From Oxynema aestuarii AP17 (GTDB lineage: Bacteria > Cyanobacteriota > Cyanobacteriia > Cyanobacteriales > Laspinemataceae): a stretch of DNA of 64,000 nucleotides. Location of the stretch: positions 2,294,001 through 2,358,000 of the forward strand of contig NZ_CP051167.1 of assembly GCF_012295525.1 (NCBI RefSeq), given 5' to 3'. The notes beneath the pieces were generated by a model. That model did not search any database. It was given only the letters and a program-made list of their open reading frames with translations, and was not told the DNA's origin. This document shows positions 54,966-64,000 of this stretch, piece after piece. Position numbers and translations under genes: made by a program. Within the stretch, counting starts at the first letter, position 1, and each line of letters begins with the position of its first letter.

Positions 54966-56684
54966 TTAGGACTCTTCAAGCGGGGTTAAATTTAACGCAT
55001 TCGGATGACTATTTTGCTCCTTGGCATCTCCTTTGACGAAAGCAACGGCCTCTCGTAAAGCAACCCGTCGATCCATCAACAAGTTTTGCGGCGGAATCAA
55101 ATCGAGAATGCCGAATTTTTCCAAGCGTTTTTTGATTTTGCCAGTAGCTCCGACAATAAACACTTGACATCCTTTTTCGCGGGCTTCTTGAATCGCATTT
55201 TCAATCGCCAGCGAAGAAGTCACCCCTAACAAAGGAACGTCACTTAAATCGAGAATCAAAACATCGTAGTTATCCACCACCGCTTGTTCGCGAGAAATCG
55301 CCTTCGAGACTCCGAAGATCATCGGACCGCTCAAGTGGAAGAGCAACACGCGACCGTCGGCTTCTTGCAAGAGCGCTTTCTCTTCATCTTCAAGGAGAAT
55401 TTCGTCATCCGCATCGGTAATCGCTTTGACATCTTTCGCTTGCAAATCGCTCAAGCGCTGAATCGTGAGGACGTTGGCGACGAACACACCGACACCGACG
55501 GCGACCATCAAGTCCACCAAGACCGTCAGGGCAATGACGCCGTACATGATTAACGCACCTTTCCAAGAAACGTGATGGGCGCGTTTTAGGAAACTCCAGT
55601 CAATAATGTCGATCCCCACCTTGAGGGCAATTCCGGCTAACACCGCCATCGGAATCGTTTCGGTTAAATCCGCAGCCCCGAGGATGACCACCATCAGAAC
55701 GATCGCGCGAGTCAAACCGGAAAGGGCAGTGCGACCGCCAGTTTGAATGTTGACCACCGTGCCCATCGTGGCCCCCGCCCCGGGCAGTCCGCCAAACAGA
55801 CCGGACATGATGTTACCGATTCCTTGACCGATCAGTTCTTTGTTGGAGTTGTGGTGGGTGCGAGTCAAACTGTCGGCGATCGTCGAAGTTAGCAAGGCGT
55901 CGATCGCCCCTAACATCCCGAGGATCATCGCATCGACCAGCATCGTGCGAATTTGAGCCAAGGTGAAGAAGGGCATTTGCATACTGGGTAAGCCCGTGGG
56001 AATCCCTTCGCCTTGGTTGCCGATCCGACGGATGGCGTCAATGTCTCCAAAAAAGAACAGAGACAGAACCGTACCGAGAATTAAGGCCACTAATTGCGGC
56101 GGAACTAAACGACCCCATTTCGAGGGCATCAACCACAGAATCGCGACGGTCATTACCCCCAATGTGGCTTCTGCCGGATTCATGGTCGAAATCAATTCCG
56201 GCACTTTCTGTAGGGTCGCCAACACGCCGCCCACGCTGCCATGTCCGAGGAACGGCGCGATCTGAAGCACGATCAGAATCAAGCCAATTCCGGACATGAA
56301 CCCGGAAACCACGGTATAGGGCATCAGGGTGATGTATTTCCCGAGTCCTAACGAACCGAGCAGGATTTGGAAGAGCCCGCCCATCATCACGACGGTAAAC
56401 GCCATTGCCATACCGTTTTCGGGATTGGCTGCCGTGAGGCTGGCGACGATCGCCGTCATGATCACGGTCATCGGCCCGGTCGGTTCGGAAATCAAGGTCG
56501 GCGTTCCACCGAATAAGGAGGCAAAAAATCCGACGAGTACGGCTCCATACAAGCCTGCTTGTGCGCCCGCTCCGGAGGCCACCCCGAAGGCGAGCGCCAT
56601 CGGTAGGGCGATTACGGCAGCCGTTACCCCGCCAAACAGATCGCCCCTCACGTTACTTAAATTTATACGATTGGTCAATTGCAT
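54966..56684 (-). CDS. bicA: Sodium-dependent bicarbonate transporter BicA
   Basis: 572 residues, SulP family: 12-14 membrane segments (~12-420) and a C-terminal STAS domain (~440-550, 'RVLLFHLSGPMIFGVSKAIS', 'DVLILDLSDVPLLGVTSSLA'). The sequence follows BicA of Synechococcus PCC 7002 closely ('RGDLFGGVTAAVIALPMALA', 'GGTPTLISEPTGPMTV', 'LGMLGAIDALLTSTIADSLT', 'GAGATMGTVVNIQTGGRTAL'). It imports HCO3- with Na+ at the plasma membrane with high flux and low affinity, feeding the carboxysome. Complements the CO2-uptake operon at the other end of the window. A 15-bp inverted repeat lies 50 nt upstream. Confidence 0.93.
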   Translation of the reverse strand: MQLTNRINLSNVRGDLFGGVTAAVIALPMALAFGVASGAGAQAGLYGAVLVGFFASLFGGTPTLISEPTGPMTVIMTAIVASLTAANPENGMAMAFTVVMMGGLFQILLGSLGLGKYITLMPYTVVSGFMSGIGLILIVLQIAPFLGHGSVGGVLATLQKVPELISTMNPAEATLGVMTVAILWLMPSKWGRLVPPQLVALILGTVLSLFFFGDIDAIRRIGNQGEGIPTGLPSMQMPFFTLAQIRTMLVDAMILGMLGAIDALLTSTIADSLTRTHHNSNKELIGQGIGNIMSGLFGGLPGAGATMGTVVNIQTGGRTALSGLTRAIVLMVVILGAADLTETIPMAVLAGIALKVGIDIIDWSFLKRAHHVSWKGALIMYGVIALTVLVDLMVAVGVGVFVANVLTIQRLSDLQAKDVKAITDADDEILLEDEEKALLQEADGRVLLFHLSGPMIFGVSKAISREQAVVDNYDVLILDLSDVPLLGVTSSLAIENAIQEAREKGCQVFIVGATGKIKKRLEKFGILDLIPPQNLLMDRRVALREAVAFVKGDAKEQNSHPNALNLTPLEES

Positions 56685-57080
56685 AGAGTAGTATTGAAAT
56701 TGGAGGAAATTTGGAAAATATGACTACAAGCTTATAAGCAGATGCTTACAGGGTTATAAGCATCTGCTTATGTTAACACCTGACCTATAAATTTCTATTG
56801 ACGTAACTGATTATTTCGGGCCGTCTGGAAGGATGAATCGATGAATGTTTTGTAAAAAACAAGCATTATTAAAAATATCTAATTATTTTAATTTGTAAGA
56901 TTTATATTCTAAAATAAATTGTAACTATAAAGTAAAAAAAGGTTAAAAATCGATGGCCTATTTTTCTCGATCGAGAAGTATAAATAATTTTGATGGTCTA
57001 ACTAAAAAACGTAGCGATCGCAAGGGGATTGGGGCGATCGCCACGTTTCTATTGAGGCTAAAACCCTTAATATGCCGTGG
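56685..57080. other. bicA upstream region, AT-rich
   Basis: No gene. Holds the inverted repeat 56734-56771 and AT-rich DNA from 56840 to 56960, likely the bicA promoter. Confidence 0.5.
56734..56771 (-). promoter_or_regulatory. 15-bp inverted repeat upstream of bicA, candidate operator
   Basis: ATAAGCAGATGCTTA, 8-nt spacer, then TAAGCATCTGCTTAT, centred ~68 nt before the bicA ATG. Each arm is itself nearly palindromic (AAGCAxxTGCTT). It could be a double operator or a 5'-leader hairpin. Farther up, ATTAA-N6-CTAAT (56868-56883) is close to the motif reported for the LysR regulator RbcR (N5 spacing), but not exact. Confidence 0.5.
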
Positions 57081-57860
57081 TTATGCCTCCGGGAAGCGAC
57101 CTTCTTTAACTTCCGTGCTGTATTGGGCGATCGCCTCGCCAATGGTGTGCTGCAAATTGGCATAAACCTTGGCAAAGGGCGGCTGGCGATCGCTCAGTCC
57201 GAGTAAATCGTGAGTGACTAAAATTTGACCGTCACAATGGGGACCCGCACCGATGCCGATCGTCACGATCGCGAGGCGATCGGTAATGCGCTGGGCTAAT
57301 GGTGCTGGAATATGTTCCAACACCACCCCAAACGCTCCCGCTTCTTCAAGGGCGATCGCCTCGTTTAAAATTCTTTCCCCCGCTTCCGGGGTTTTTCCTT
57401 GCTTGCGATAGCCCAACTGATGCACCGATTGGGGGGTCAACCCCACGTGACCGAGTACCGGAATTCCGACGCGAACCAGACGGCTGACTGTAGCGACCAT
57501 CTCAGGATAACCCCCTTCTAACTTCACCGCTTGCGCCCCGGTTTCTTTCAAGATCCGTCCCGCACAGTGCAAAGCTTGTTCGGGACTTTCTTGATAGGTC
57601 AAAAACGGTAAATCGACTACGGTGAGGGCATTGACCACCCCGCGCCGCACGGCTTTGGCATGGTGTAGCATTTCATCGAGGGTCAGGGGTAAGGTCGTTT
57701 CATACCCCAACGACACCATCGCTAATGAGTCTCCAACGAGGATCAGATCGACTCCGGAGCGATCGAGCAACCGCGCCGAAGCGTAATCCCATGCAGTAAG
57801 CGCCACAATCCGACGCCCCTGCTGTTTCCATTGGTTCAAATCCTGGGGGGTAACTGGCAT
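57081..57860 (-). CDS. panB: 3-methyl-2-oxobutanoate hydroxymethyltransferase
   Basis: 259 residues, TIM barrel. Mg2+ ligands in '[20 protein letters not shown]' and '[14 protein letters not shown]', plus '[20 protein letters not shown]'-like region ('[18 protein letters not shown]') and '[20 protein letters not shown]'. It makes ketopantoate from alpha-ketoisovalerate and methylene-tetrahydrofolate, the first step to pantothenate and CoA. Upstream DNA has TAGATTGTAGATTTT repeats. Confidence 0.95.
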   Translation of the reverse strand: MPVTPQDLNQWKQQGRRIVALTAWDYASARLLDRSGVDLILVGDSLAMVSLGYETTLPLTLDEMLHHAKAVRRGVVNALTVVDLPFLTYQESPEQALHCAGRILKETGAQAVKLEGGYPEMVATVSRLVRVGIPVLGHVGLTPQSVHQLGYRKQGKTPEAGERILNEAIALEEAGAFGVVLEHIPAPLAQRITDRLAIVTIGIGAGPHCDGQILVTHDLLGLSDRQPPFAKVYANLQHTIGEAIAQYSTEVKEGRFPEA

Positions 57861-58007
57861 AAGGAGATTGTAGATTGTAGATTTTAAATTTTAAATTGGG
57901 GAAGTGGGGAGTGGGGTAGGTATTTTGGCGGCAAGTTGGAGGATGCCGATGTTGAGGAGTGGCGGGACGGTTCGCCGATCGCCTATTACCTCTTGTCTCT
58001 TCCTGCT

Positions 58008-59741
58008 TCAGCGCCAACCGAGCAATCGCAACAAAGGAACGAGCAGATAATAGCTAACACCGAGACAAAAACTGCCGAGAATTCCTAAAAGGCTGAAAAA
58101 GACCAGACTTTCCCAAAATTCAGGCCAACCGGGAGCGCTGGTTAGGGCGAGAAAGGGAAACCAGACCGGGGCGGAAAAAGCATATAAACCCACCATTAAT
58201 AAGGTGGCGGTGCCGATCGCACTGGTGGTGGCGTGGAAGAGCTGGTAACGGGGCAATCCCAAACCGAGGGCAATCGAGGCGATTGCGATCGCGCTGAAAA
58301 TCACGAACTCCGGTACGGCGATCGCCTCACCCAACCCGCTCCGATTTAAGGTCAACGCCCCACAACTATATCCGAAGATCCCCATCGCCCCGGCGATGAT
58401 AAAGCGGCGATGTTGTCCGAAACTCCCTGCTTCGGTCAATCCCAGGGCGGTTCCGAGTCCGGCGAAGGCAAACAGCAACACCACCGGATCGATCGCCACC
58501 TCGGTCCCGGGAAACCATTGCGCGATCGCGGTGGAGAGGCGATCGCTCAGTCGCAGTCCGACTCCGGATCCGTAAGTCAGACCGAAGCCGACACTCGCCC
58601 CAATGCTGGCGCCGAGTCCGCCCATCAACATTCCCATCAGCGTATCCCAACAGGCGCGCCAACTCCACCCGAGGACGCTCAAGCTGGTTTGCACGACGGC
58701 GGCGATCGCCCCACCAGCGAAGCGAGTGACCCGGGCGATCGCTCCTCCTCCTCGTTTGAGAGCGGTTCCGACGACTTGCAAGGCGATCGCGGTTTGGGTC
58801 CAGGCGATCGCCCCCAGACTCGGTTTTCGCTGGCGCACGAGGGTCTGAATTGCCGAAAGATTGCCCAAAATGGCGCGAAATTCGGCAACATCGGCGGGGC
58901 GCTCTTCCGGACGCCCGGCAATCGCGCGATCGATCGCAGCCCCCAACATCGGGGAAACCGCCACCGCCGCACGCCAGCGACATTCGAGGGTCATCGGATC
59001 GTCGAATTCTCCCGGCGGTTTTCCGGTGAGTAAGTGAACGCAGGTGCGACCCAACGCATAAAAATCTGCCGTCGGGCCGACCGAGCCCCCGGCGATTTGT
59101 TCCGGGGGACTGTAGCCCGGAGAAAATAAGCGCGTCGAACTTCCCTGAACGGCGCCGAGATGTTTGGCGCCGCCAAAGTCGATCGCTACGACCTGTCCGC
59201 TTGTCACCCTTACCATCAAATTCGCGGGTTTGAGGTCGCGGTGGATAATGCGATGTCGGTGTAACTCTTCTAAAATATCGAGGGTTTGGTTGAGCCAGTC
59301 CACTACCTGAGATTCGTTAAAGCCCTGGGGATGGCGATCGAGCAGATGTTGTAAGGTTTCTCCCTCGATTTTTTCCATCACCAAACAGGGCAGCGATCGC
59401 GCCTGGGGAAAGTTCAGGTGAAGGAGAAAATAGCCGTCTGCTTCTACCCGAGGGACTCCGGGATGGCGCAAATTCATTAACACCCGCGCTTCTTGCTCGA
59501 ACAGTTCGACGGCTTTCGGTTGGGTTTCGGTTAAGACTTTGAGGACGCATTGGCGATCGTCGCGACTGTCGTGAGCGAGATAGGCGATCGCAAATCCCCC
59601 GGTTCCTAATTTTTGTAAAGCCCAGTAGCGCCGCGCCACGCACAGGGGCGTGCCACAATTTTGACAAAATTGATTCCCCCCACTTTGAGGGAACGGTCGC
59701 GAACAATCGGGATTGATGCAGTGAAGCTCGGTGAACTGCAT
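58008..59741 (-). CDS. Zn-ribbon Ser/Thr protein kinase with membrane tail
   Basis: 577 residues from ATG at 59741 ('MQFTELHCINPDCSRPF'). N-terminal four-Cys ribbon (CxxxxC...CxxC), then a Hanks-type kinase: 'KLGTGGFAIAYLAHDS', Lys in 'CVLKVL', 'IIHRDLKPANLMV', 'AIDFGGAKH', 'GYSPPEQIAGG' and 'DFYALGRTCVHLLTG'. Residues ~310-577 hold five or six hydrophobic segments. The kinase domain is therefore on the cytosolic side, anchored by its C-terminus. Targets unknown; phosphatase genes are absent. Confidence 0.9.
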   Translation of the reverse strand: MQFTELHCINPDCSRPFPQSGGNQFCQNCGTPLCVARRYWALQKLGTGGFAIAYLAHDSRDDRQCVLKVLTETQPKAVELFEQEARVLMNLRHPGVPRVEADGYFLLHLNFPQARSLPCLVMEKIEGETLQHLLDRHPQGFNESQVVDWLNQTLDILEELHRHRIIHRDLKPANLMVRVTSGQVVAIDFGGAKHLGAVQGSSTRLFSPGYSPPEQIAGGSVGPTADFYALGRTCVHLLTGKPPGEFDDPMTLECRWRAAVAVSPMLGAAIDRAIAGRPEERPADVAEFRAILGNLSAIQTLVRQRKPSLGAIAWTQTAIALQVVGTALKRGGGAIARVTRFAGGAIAAVVQTSLSVLGWSWRACWDTLMGMLMGGLGASIGASVGFGLTYGSGVGLRLSDRLSTAIAQWFPGTEVAIDPVVLLFAFAGLGTALGLTEAGSFGQHRRFIIAGAMGIFGYSCGALTLNRSGLGEAIAVPEFVIFSAIAIASIALGLGLPRYQLFHATTSAIGTATLLMVGLYAFSAPVWFPFLALTSAPGWPEFWESLVFFSLLGILGSFCLGVSYYLLVPLLRLLGWR

Positions 59742-60228
59742 GAAAATGCTCGACAATCAATAAATAGTTGATGCTCGATCCAATCGGGGCGATCGGAACC
59801 ACGCCGTCCCCCTCCCGACTTTCGATCCCCCAGTCGCGATCCCCGGCGTCGATCCCCTTCGTAAAGATTTTATTGTTATGCCCTCGGCGATCGTCCCTTC
59901 TTCAGTCAAAGACGATCCCTTTCCGTCCGCACTCCCTTTCCATACCATAAAAAGGCAATTTTAAGATGTAACAAAAAATTAAGTTTTGCTACAGGGGATA
60001 AACAATAATTATCTGAGAATAAAAGATATTTGAAGTTTATCTTATCGGATTCCTGATATATTTAATTAGCAAACGAACGCAAGCAGCCTGCTGATTCCGT
60101 GAACCCCCCCAGAGCAGGAGCTAGAGACTTACAGGTTCCACCACCTGGGAGCGCGAAAAGCACTCAAAAGGGAACTGGGAGACAGGCGAGGCTGCGGAAA
60201 GTTTAGAAGATTCCTAGGAAGGGGGATT
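59742..60228. other. rbc promoter/leader region
   Basis: No gene. 59950-60065 is AT-rich; ~150 nt before rbcL becomes G/C mixed leader ending in GGAAGGGGG ribosome site. A precise promoter is not assigned. Confidence 0.5.
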
Positions 60229-61659
60229 ATGTCTTACAGTTCGACTCAAACGCAGTCAAAATCCGGCTACGACGCTGGGGTAAAAGATTATAAACTGACT
60301 TACTACACTCCGGATTACACTCCCAAAGATACCGATATTTTGGCAGCGTTCCGGATGACCCCGCAGCCTGGAGTGCCGCCGGAAGAAGCAGGAGCTGCAG
60401 TTGCGGCTGAGTCGTCCACCGGAACCTGGACCACCGTGTGGACCGACTTGCTGACCGATTTGGATCGCTACAAAGGTCGTTGCTACGACATCGAACCTGT
60501 TGCCAACGAAGATAACCAATATATTTGCTACGTTGCTTATCCGTTGGATCTGTTTGAAGAAGGCTCCGTCACCAACATGTTGACCTCGATCGTGGGGAAC
60601 GTGTTCGGGTTTAAAGCCTTGCGTGCCTTGCGTTTGGAAGATTTACGGATTCCGGTTGCTTACCTGAAGACCTTCCAAGGCCCGCCCCACGGGATTCAGG
60701 TCGAGCGTGACAAGATCAACAAATACGGTCGTCCCTTACTCGGTTGCACGATCAAACCGAAACTCGGTCTGTCCGCGAAAAACTACGGTCGTGCGGTTTA
60801 CGAATGCTTGCGCGGCGGTTTGGACTTCACCAAAGACGACGAAAACATCAACTCGCAGCCGTTCCAACGCTGGCGCGATCGCTTCTTGTTCGTCGCCGAC
60901 GCCATCCACAAAGCTCAAGCGGAAACGGGCGAAATCAAAGGTCACTACCTCAACGTCACCGCCCCGACTTGCGAAGAAATGATGAAACGGGCCGAGTTCG
61001 CCAAAGAACTCGAAATGCCCATTATCATGCACGACTTCTTGACGGCTGGCTTCACCGCCAACACCACCTTGGCGAAATGGTGCCGCGATAACGGCTTGTT
61101 GCTGCACATTCACCGCGCCATGCACGCCGTGATCGACCGTCAGAAAAACCACGGGATCCACTTCCGCGTCTTGGCAAAATGCTTGCGGATGTCCGGTGGC
61201 GACCACATCCACACCGGAACCGTCGTCGGTAAACTCGAAGGCGAACGCGGCATCACCATGGGCTTCGTGGACTTGCTGCGTGAAAACTACGTCGAACAAG
61301 ACAAGTCTCGCGGGATCTACTTCACCCAGGACTGGGCCTCGATGGGCGGCGTGATGGCCGTTGCCTCCGGTGGGATCCACGTATGGCACATGCCCGCGTT
61401 GGTCGAAATCTTCGGCGACGACTCCGTGCTGCAGTTCGGTGGTGGAACCTTGGGTCACCCCTGGGGGAACGCTCCCGGTGCGACCGCGAACCGTGTCGCT
61501 CTCGAAGCTTGCATCCAAGCCCGTAACGAAGGCCGCAACTTGGCTCGCGAAGGGAACGACGTTATCCGCGAAGCCGCTCGCTGGTGCCCCGAACTGGCTG
61601 CCGCTTGCGAACTCTGGAAAGAAATCAAGTTCGAGTTCGAGGCGATGGATACGGTCTAA
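60229..61659 (+). CDS. rbcL: Rubisco large subunit, Form IB
   Basis: 476 residues. Catalytic residues: Lys176 ('TIKPKLGLS'), carbamylated Lys202 with Asp204-Glu205 ('[10 protein letters not shown]'), His in '[11 protein letters not shown]', loop 6 Lys in '[12 protein letters not shown]'. Forms the L8S8 enzyme in carboxysomes and fixes CO2 onto RuBP. The Form IB sequence matches beta-cyanobacteria. GGAAGGGGG lies just before the ATG. Followed by rbcX and rbcS. Confidence 0.98.
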   Translation: MSYSSTQTQSKSGYDAGVKDYKLTYYTPDYTPKDTDILAAFRMTPQPGVPPEEAGAAVAAESSTGTWTTVWTDLLTDLDRYKGRCYDIEPVANEDNQYICYVAYPLDLFEEGSVTNMLTSIVGNVFGFKALRALRLEDLRIPVAYLKTFQGPPHGIQVERDKINKYGRPLLGCTIKPKLGLSAKNYGRAVYECLRGGLDFTKDDENINSQPFQRWRDRFLFVADAIHKAQAETGEIKGHYLNVTAPTCEEMMKRAEFAKELEMPIIMHDFLTAGFTANTTLAKWCRDNGLLLHIHRAMHAVIDRQKNHGIHFRVLAKCLRMSGGDHIHTGTVVGKLEGERGITMGFVDLLRENYVEQDKSRGIYFTQDWASMGGVMAVASGGIHVWHMPALVEIFGDDSVLQFGGGTLGHPWGNAPGATANRVALEACIQARNEGRNLAREGNDVIREAARWCPELAAACELWKEIKFEFEAMDTV

Positions 61660-61947
61660 TCGAGACCTTTGGTGGGAGGGAAAGAGCCAGAGCGCATCTT
61701 GTACCTCCCCCGAGATCGCCTGTTAGCCGCAGGTGGACGGAGTGCCTGAAGCGTTGGCAATCGGGTGCGATCGCCTCAAAGGGAGTTGTGGATTTCAAAT
61801 CAAATCAGAGTATCCCTCACTGCTGTTTGCCGCAGGGAAAGGGAGTAAGGTGGTGTATCCAAATTGAACATTTGGCTCCATCGGATTTGAGAAGAATAAA
61901 AAAAACTTCCCTAAAAGCAACTCACGCGATCGCCATTGACAACCGTT

Positions 61948-62349
61948 ATGGATATCAAACAGATTGCCAAAAGTACGGCCAAAGTCCTCGCCAGCTATTT
62001 AACCTATCAGGCGATGCGAACCGTGATGGCTCAGTTAAGTGAAACGAATCCACCTTTAGCCTACTGGCTGCAAAGCTTTTCCAAAAGCGACAAAATGCAA
62101 GATGGAGAAGCCTATCTGGAAGATTTGATGCAGGCCAAACCGGATTTAGCCTTACGGATGATGACGGTAAGAGCGCATTTGGCGGAGGAAATTTCAGATT
62201 TTTTGCCGGAAATGGTTCGCACGAATATCCAACAAGCCAACATGGAACATCGACGGCAACATCTGGAGCGGATGACCAGCATTAGTGTTGGCGATCGCGA
62301 TCGCGAAGACACCGCCTCCAGACCGAACGCAGACGAGCATTCCAGTTGA
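61948..62349 (+). CDS. rbcX: Rubisco assembly chaperone RbcX
   Basis: 133 residues from ATG at 61948 ('[20 protein letters not shown]'), the usual start. Helical homodimer that clasps the C-terminal peptide of RbcL during L8 assembly; '[20 protein letters not shown]' forms the binding groove. The acidic, disordered C-terminal tail ('[20 protein letters not shown]') is longer than the core. ~290 nt after rbcL; 74 nt before rbcS. Confidence 0.95.
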   Translation: MDIKQIAKSTAKVLASYLTYQAMRTVMAQLSETNPPLAYWLQSFSKSDKMQDGEAYLEDLMQAKPDLALRMMTVRAHLAEEISDFLPEMVRTNIQQANMEHRRQHLERMTSISVGDRDREDTASRPNADEHSS

Positions 62350-62423
62350 CCCTTCGGGTTTTGGCTCCGGCCAACCCCACAAGCATTCATCGTAGATCCA
62401 CGAGCATATCGAGTAAGCAACCC

Positions 62424-62759
62424 ATGAAAACTCTGCCTAAAGAGCGTCGTTACGAAACTCTTTCCTATCTTCCCCCCCTCACCGACGCCCAAATTACCCG
62501 TCAAGTCCAGTACATCTTAGACCAAGGTTACATTCCGGCGATCGAGTTTAACGAAGACTCCGATCCCACGGTCTACTACTGGACCATGTGGAAACTGCCC
62601 TTGTTCGGCGCTCGCTCTACTCAAGAAGTACTCAGCGAAGTTCAAGCCTGCCGTTCCGAGTATCCCAACTGCTTCATCCGCATCGTCGGTTTCGATAACG
62701 TGAAGCAGTGCCAAATCCTCAGCTTCATCGTTCACAAACCCGGTGGCAGCCGCTTCTAA
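62424..62759 (+). CDS. rbcS: Rubisco small subunit
   Basis: 111 residues, typical cyanobacterial length without a transit peptide. '[20 protein letters not shown]', '[15 protein letters not shown]' and '[15 protein letters not shown]' are conserved. Completes the L8S8 holoenzyme. A strong terminator follows at 62805-62839. Confidence 0.97.
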   Translation: MKTLPKERRYETLSYLPPLTDAQITRQVQYILDQGYIPAIEFNEDSDPTVYYWTMWKLPLFGARSTQEVLSEVQACRSEYPNCFIRIVGFDNVKQCQILSFIVHKPGGSRF

Positions 62760-62804
62760 ATTCTCGCAGCCCTGAAACGGAGCGAAAATTAGATCCAATT
62801 TAAA

Positions 62805-62839
62805 AAAGGGACGAAACTCAGCGCGAGTTTCGTCCCTTT
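62805..62839 (+). terminator. Terminator of the rbcLXS operon
   Basis: Perfect 15-bp stem AAAGGGACGAAACTC/GAGTTTCGTCCCTTT with a 5-nt loop. Confidence 0.85.
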
Positions 62840-62878
62840 GCTCTTGTTATTGTTTATTTTTAGAAAAAAACGCTACAC

Positions 62879-63049
62879 CGACCTCCTTTGCGGGTCGTGG
62901 AGTGCGGCAATTTGCACCTTTTTCAGGCACAAAACCGAACTCGGGCGATCGCCCGACCTCGATAAAGTAAGTACAGAAAGAGGTACAAACCAACTCCTCC
63001 AAGCCTACCTCATCCACTTACAGCAGCGAAACTCAGGAGGTCGAGAATT
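62879..63049 (+). promoter_or_regulatory. hspA 5' leader, candidate RNA thermometer
   Basis: The ribosome site AGGAGGTCG (63035-63043) is exactly complementary to CGACCTCCT (62879-62887); shorter matches CGACCTC (62954-62960) and CTCCT (62995-62999) lie nearer. Pairing would hide the ribosome site at low temperature, as in the Synechocystis hsp17 leader. No CIRCE element (TTAGCACTC-N9-GAGTGCTAA) is present. Confidence 0.45.
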
Positions 63050-63484
63050 ATGGCACTGATTCGTTGGGAACCCTTCCGAGAAATCGATAGCTTACAACGG
63101 GAAATGAATCGCCTGTTTGAAAGTCTCTCCCCCGACGGAGAACGCACTGGAATCGCCTTTGCACCCCCTGCCGAACTCGACGAAACCCCAGACGCATTCG
63201 ATTTGAAATTAGAAGTTCCAGGAATGGAACCGAACGATCTCGATATCGAAGTCACCGCCGAAGCCGTCCGCATCAGTGGCGAACGCCGCAGCGAAACCCG
63301 CAGCGAAGAAGGTGGAACCACCCGCACTGAATTCCGCTATGGCAAATTCAGCCGCGTGATTCCCTTACCTGCGAAAATCCAAAATACCGAAGTGAAAGCT
63401 GAATACAAAGACGGCATTCTCAAAGTGCACCTACCGAAAGCGGACGAAGAAAAACATAAAGTCTTCAAAGTAAGCGTCAGCTAA
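63050..63484 (+). CDS. hspA: Small heat-shock protein (Hsp20)
   Basis: 144 residues. N-terminal 'MALIRWEPFREIDSLQREMN', alpha-crystallin domain (~45-135) with 'DAFDLKLEVPGMEPNDLDIE' and 'GKFSRVIPLPAKIQNTEVKA', 'KDGILKVHLPK'. An ATP-independent chaperone that holds unfolding proteins and protects thylakoids in heat and light stress. Strong AGGAGG ribosome site. Confidence 0.95.
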   Translation: MALIRWEPFREIDSLQREMNRLFESLSPDGERTGIAFAPPAELDETPDAFDLKLEVPGMEPNDLDIEVTAEAVRISGERRSETRSEEGGTTRTEFRYGKFSRVIPLPAKIQNTEVKAEYKDGILKVHLPKADEEKHKVFKVSVS

Positions 63485-63601
63485 GGGCAAATTCACTCCA
63501 GTAAGGGTCAAACCGTCCCTTTCGACGAGACCAACTCGATCGATCGCGGACGGTTTGGCCACCGAAACGACAACAAACGACAACAAGGGTTAAGATTCCA
63601 G

Positions 63602-63634
63602 AGGGGAAATGCGATCGCACTTCCCCTTTTTTTT
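63602..63634 (+). terminator. Terminator after hspA
   Basis: AGGGGAA...TTCCCCT stem around a HIP1 palindrome, followed by TTTTTTTT. Confidence 0.9.
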
Positions 63635-63905
63635 GATTTGTTTTTTGATTTGATGGGTTTGAGTTCAAATTGTTGCAACTTGATTGTCTGGCGGAGGGGA
63701 CTGTGATGTGGGGCGATCGTTCGCTGAGGGTAGTACAAACAGTTTTGGAACCCCTAGTGCCAGTGTCGCCTTCGAGGACTATCAAGTGATGTTTGCGAAG
63801 AAACATAAGTAAATTCCGCCTGGGTGTTCGGTGACACTCCTGGCGGATCGCGGTTTTAACAATGGGAGCGGGAATTCCCCGATTCTACCGAAGGTGAATC
63901 GTGGG
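63635..63905. other. Intergenic region with hairpin
   Basis: No gene. 63818-63848 can fold as CCGCC...GTGT/ACAC...GGCGG. Function unknown. Confidence 0.4.
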
Positions 63906-64000
63906 ATGAAAGCGACTCTTCGGCAAATCAGTTATAATCTTATCATCTGGCTATATCGGCGATGGGCAAAATTACCCCGATTTAAATCCAAGCAGGGAAG
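63906..64000 (+). CDS. Possible gene start at right edge (partial)
   Basis: ATG at 63906 with AAGGTGA upstream opens a frame ('MKATLRQISYNLIIWLYRRW') that runs off the window. Too short to identify. Confidence 0.3.
   Translation, partial: MKATLRQISYNLIIWLYRRWAKLPRFKSKQG

Noticed and set aside
58366-59033. Long frames on both strands inside the Ser/Thr kinase gene
   Set aside because: Arg/Ser-rich shadows of the membrane tail of the kinase.
60736-61518. Long antisense frame inside rbcL
   Set aside because: Mirror of highly biased rbcL codons; Asp/Val/Gly/Phe-rich with no family resemblance.

Overview
The window is chromosomal DNA of a beta-cyanobacterium. The evidence is the very frequent HIP1 octamer GCGATCGC, an rbcL-rbcX-rbcS operon with a Form IB large subunit, psbK, the ndhF3-ndhD3-cupA CO2-uptake operon, the bicarbonate transporter bicA, a cobJ/cbiG fusion, cyanobacterial-type gshA and several cyanobacteria-restricted families (DUF2811, DUF928, DUF2499/DUF3593). 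Short tandem AATCTAAAATC repeats, dispersed palindromic repeats and IS605-type debris resemble filamentous, non-heterocystous genomes. The genus cannot be named from the sequence.

Layout. 0-6.3 kb: a LOV blue-light receptor with a degenerate receiver domain (cut by the window edge), then the inducible high-affinity CO2-uptake NDH-1 module (cupA, ndhD3, ndhF3, minus strand). 6.7-12.3 kb: a membrane-anchored beta-propeller protein, a TPR lipo/secretory protein, a receiver-histidine kinase and an OmpR-type regulator. 12.8-16.3 kb: a HemY-type protoporphyrinogen oxidase, a DUF2811 protein, a phased cluster of DnaA-box-like sites, a small conserved-looking protein and a fasciclin protein (possible detached cupS). 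17.0-23.0 kb: a signalling cluster of CheY-like receiver, TPR-CHAT caspase-like protease, DUF928 and CHASE2-GGDEF diguanylate cyclase. 23.0-28.6 kb: cobalamin genes (cbiG/cobJ fusion, cobS), a hypothetical gene, tgt, psbK and a glutathione transferase. 28.6-34 kb: a PEP-CTERM pectate-lyase-like protein between two copies of a structured repeat, a broken tnpB and a pentapeptide-repeat protein. 34-43.9 kb: a sensor kinase, a NYN ribonuclease-like protein with two LOTUS-like domains, ubiD, a class-B J protein, glgC, gshA and trmL. 45-54.5 kb: a LysM/M23 peptidase, DUF3593/DUF2499, csaB, an adenine deaminase-like gene, trmB flanked by two inverted MITEs, a PMT-like glycosyltransferase and a cytochrome b. 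55-63.5 kb: bicA, panB, a Ser/Thr kinase, rbcL-rbcX-rbcS and hspA.

How the genes fit together. Three layers of inorganic-carbon handling (NDH-1MS CO2 uptake, BicA bicarbonate uptake, Rubisco with its RbcX assembly chaperone) lie at the two ends of the window, with glgC for carbon storage in between. The most unusual block is the CheY/CHAT/DUF928/CHASE2-GGDEF cluster, which joins a caspase-like protease to c-di-GMP signalling. The NYN-coiled-coil-LOTUS protein is the second candidate for an undescribed system. Non-coding material is rich: right ends of IS200/IS605 elements pointing into promoters, a two-copy structured repeat with apparently compensatory stems, an IS630-like MITE pair, dispersed repeats inserted in frame into genes, a 34-bp perfect palindrome inside a coding region, a bicA upstream inverted repeat and a possible RNA thermometer before hspA. 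No tRNA, rRNA or CRISPR array was seen.
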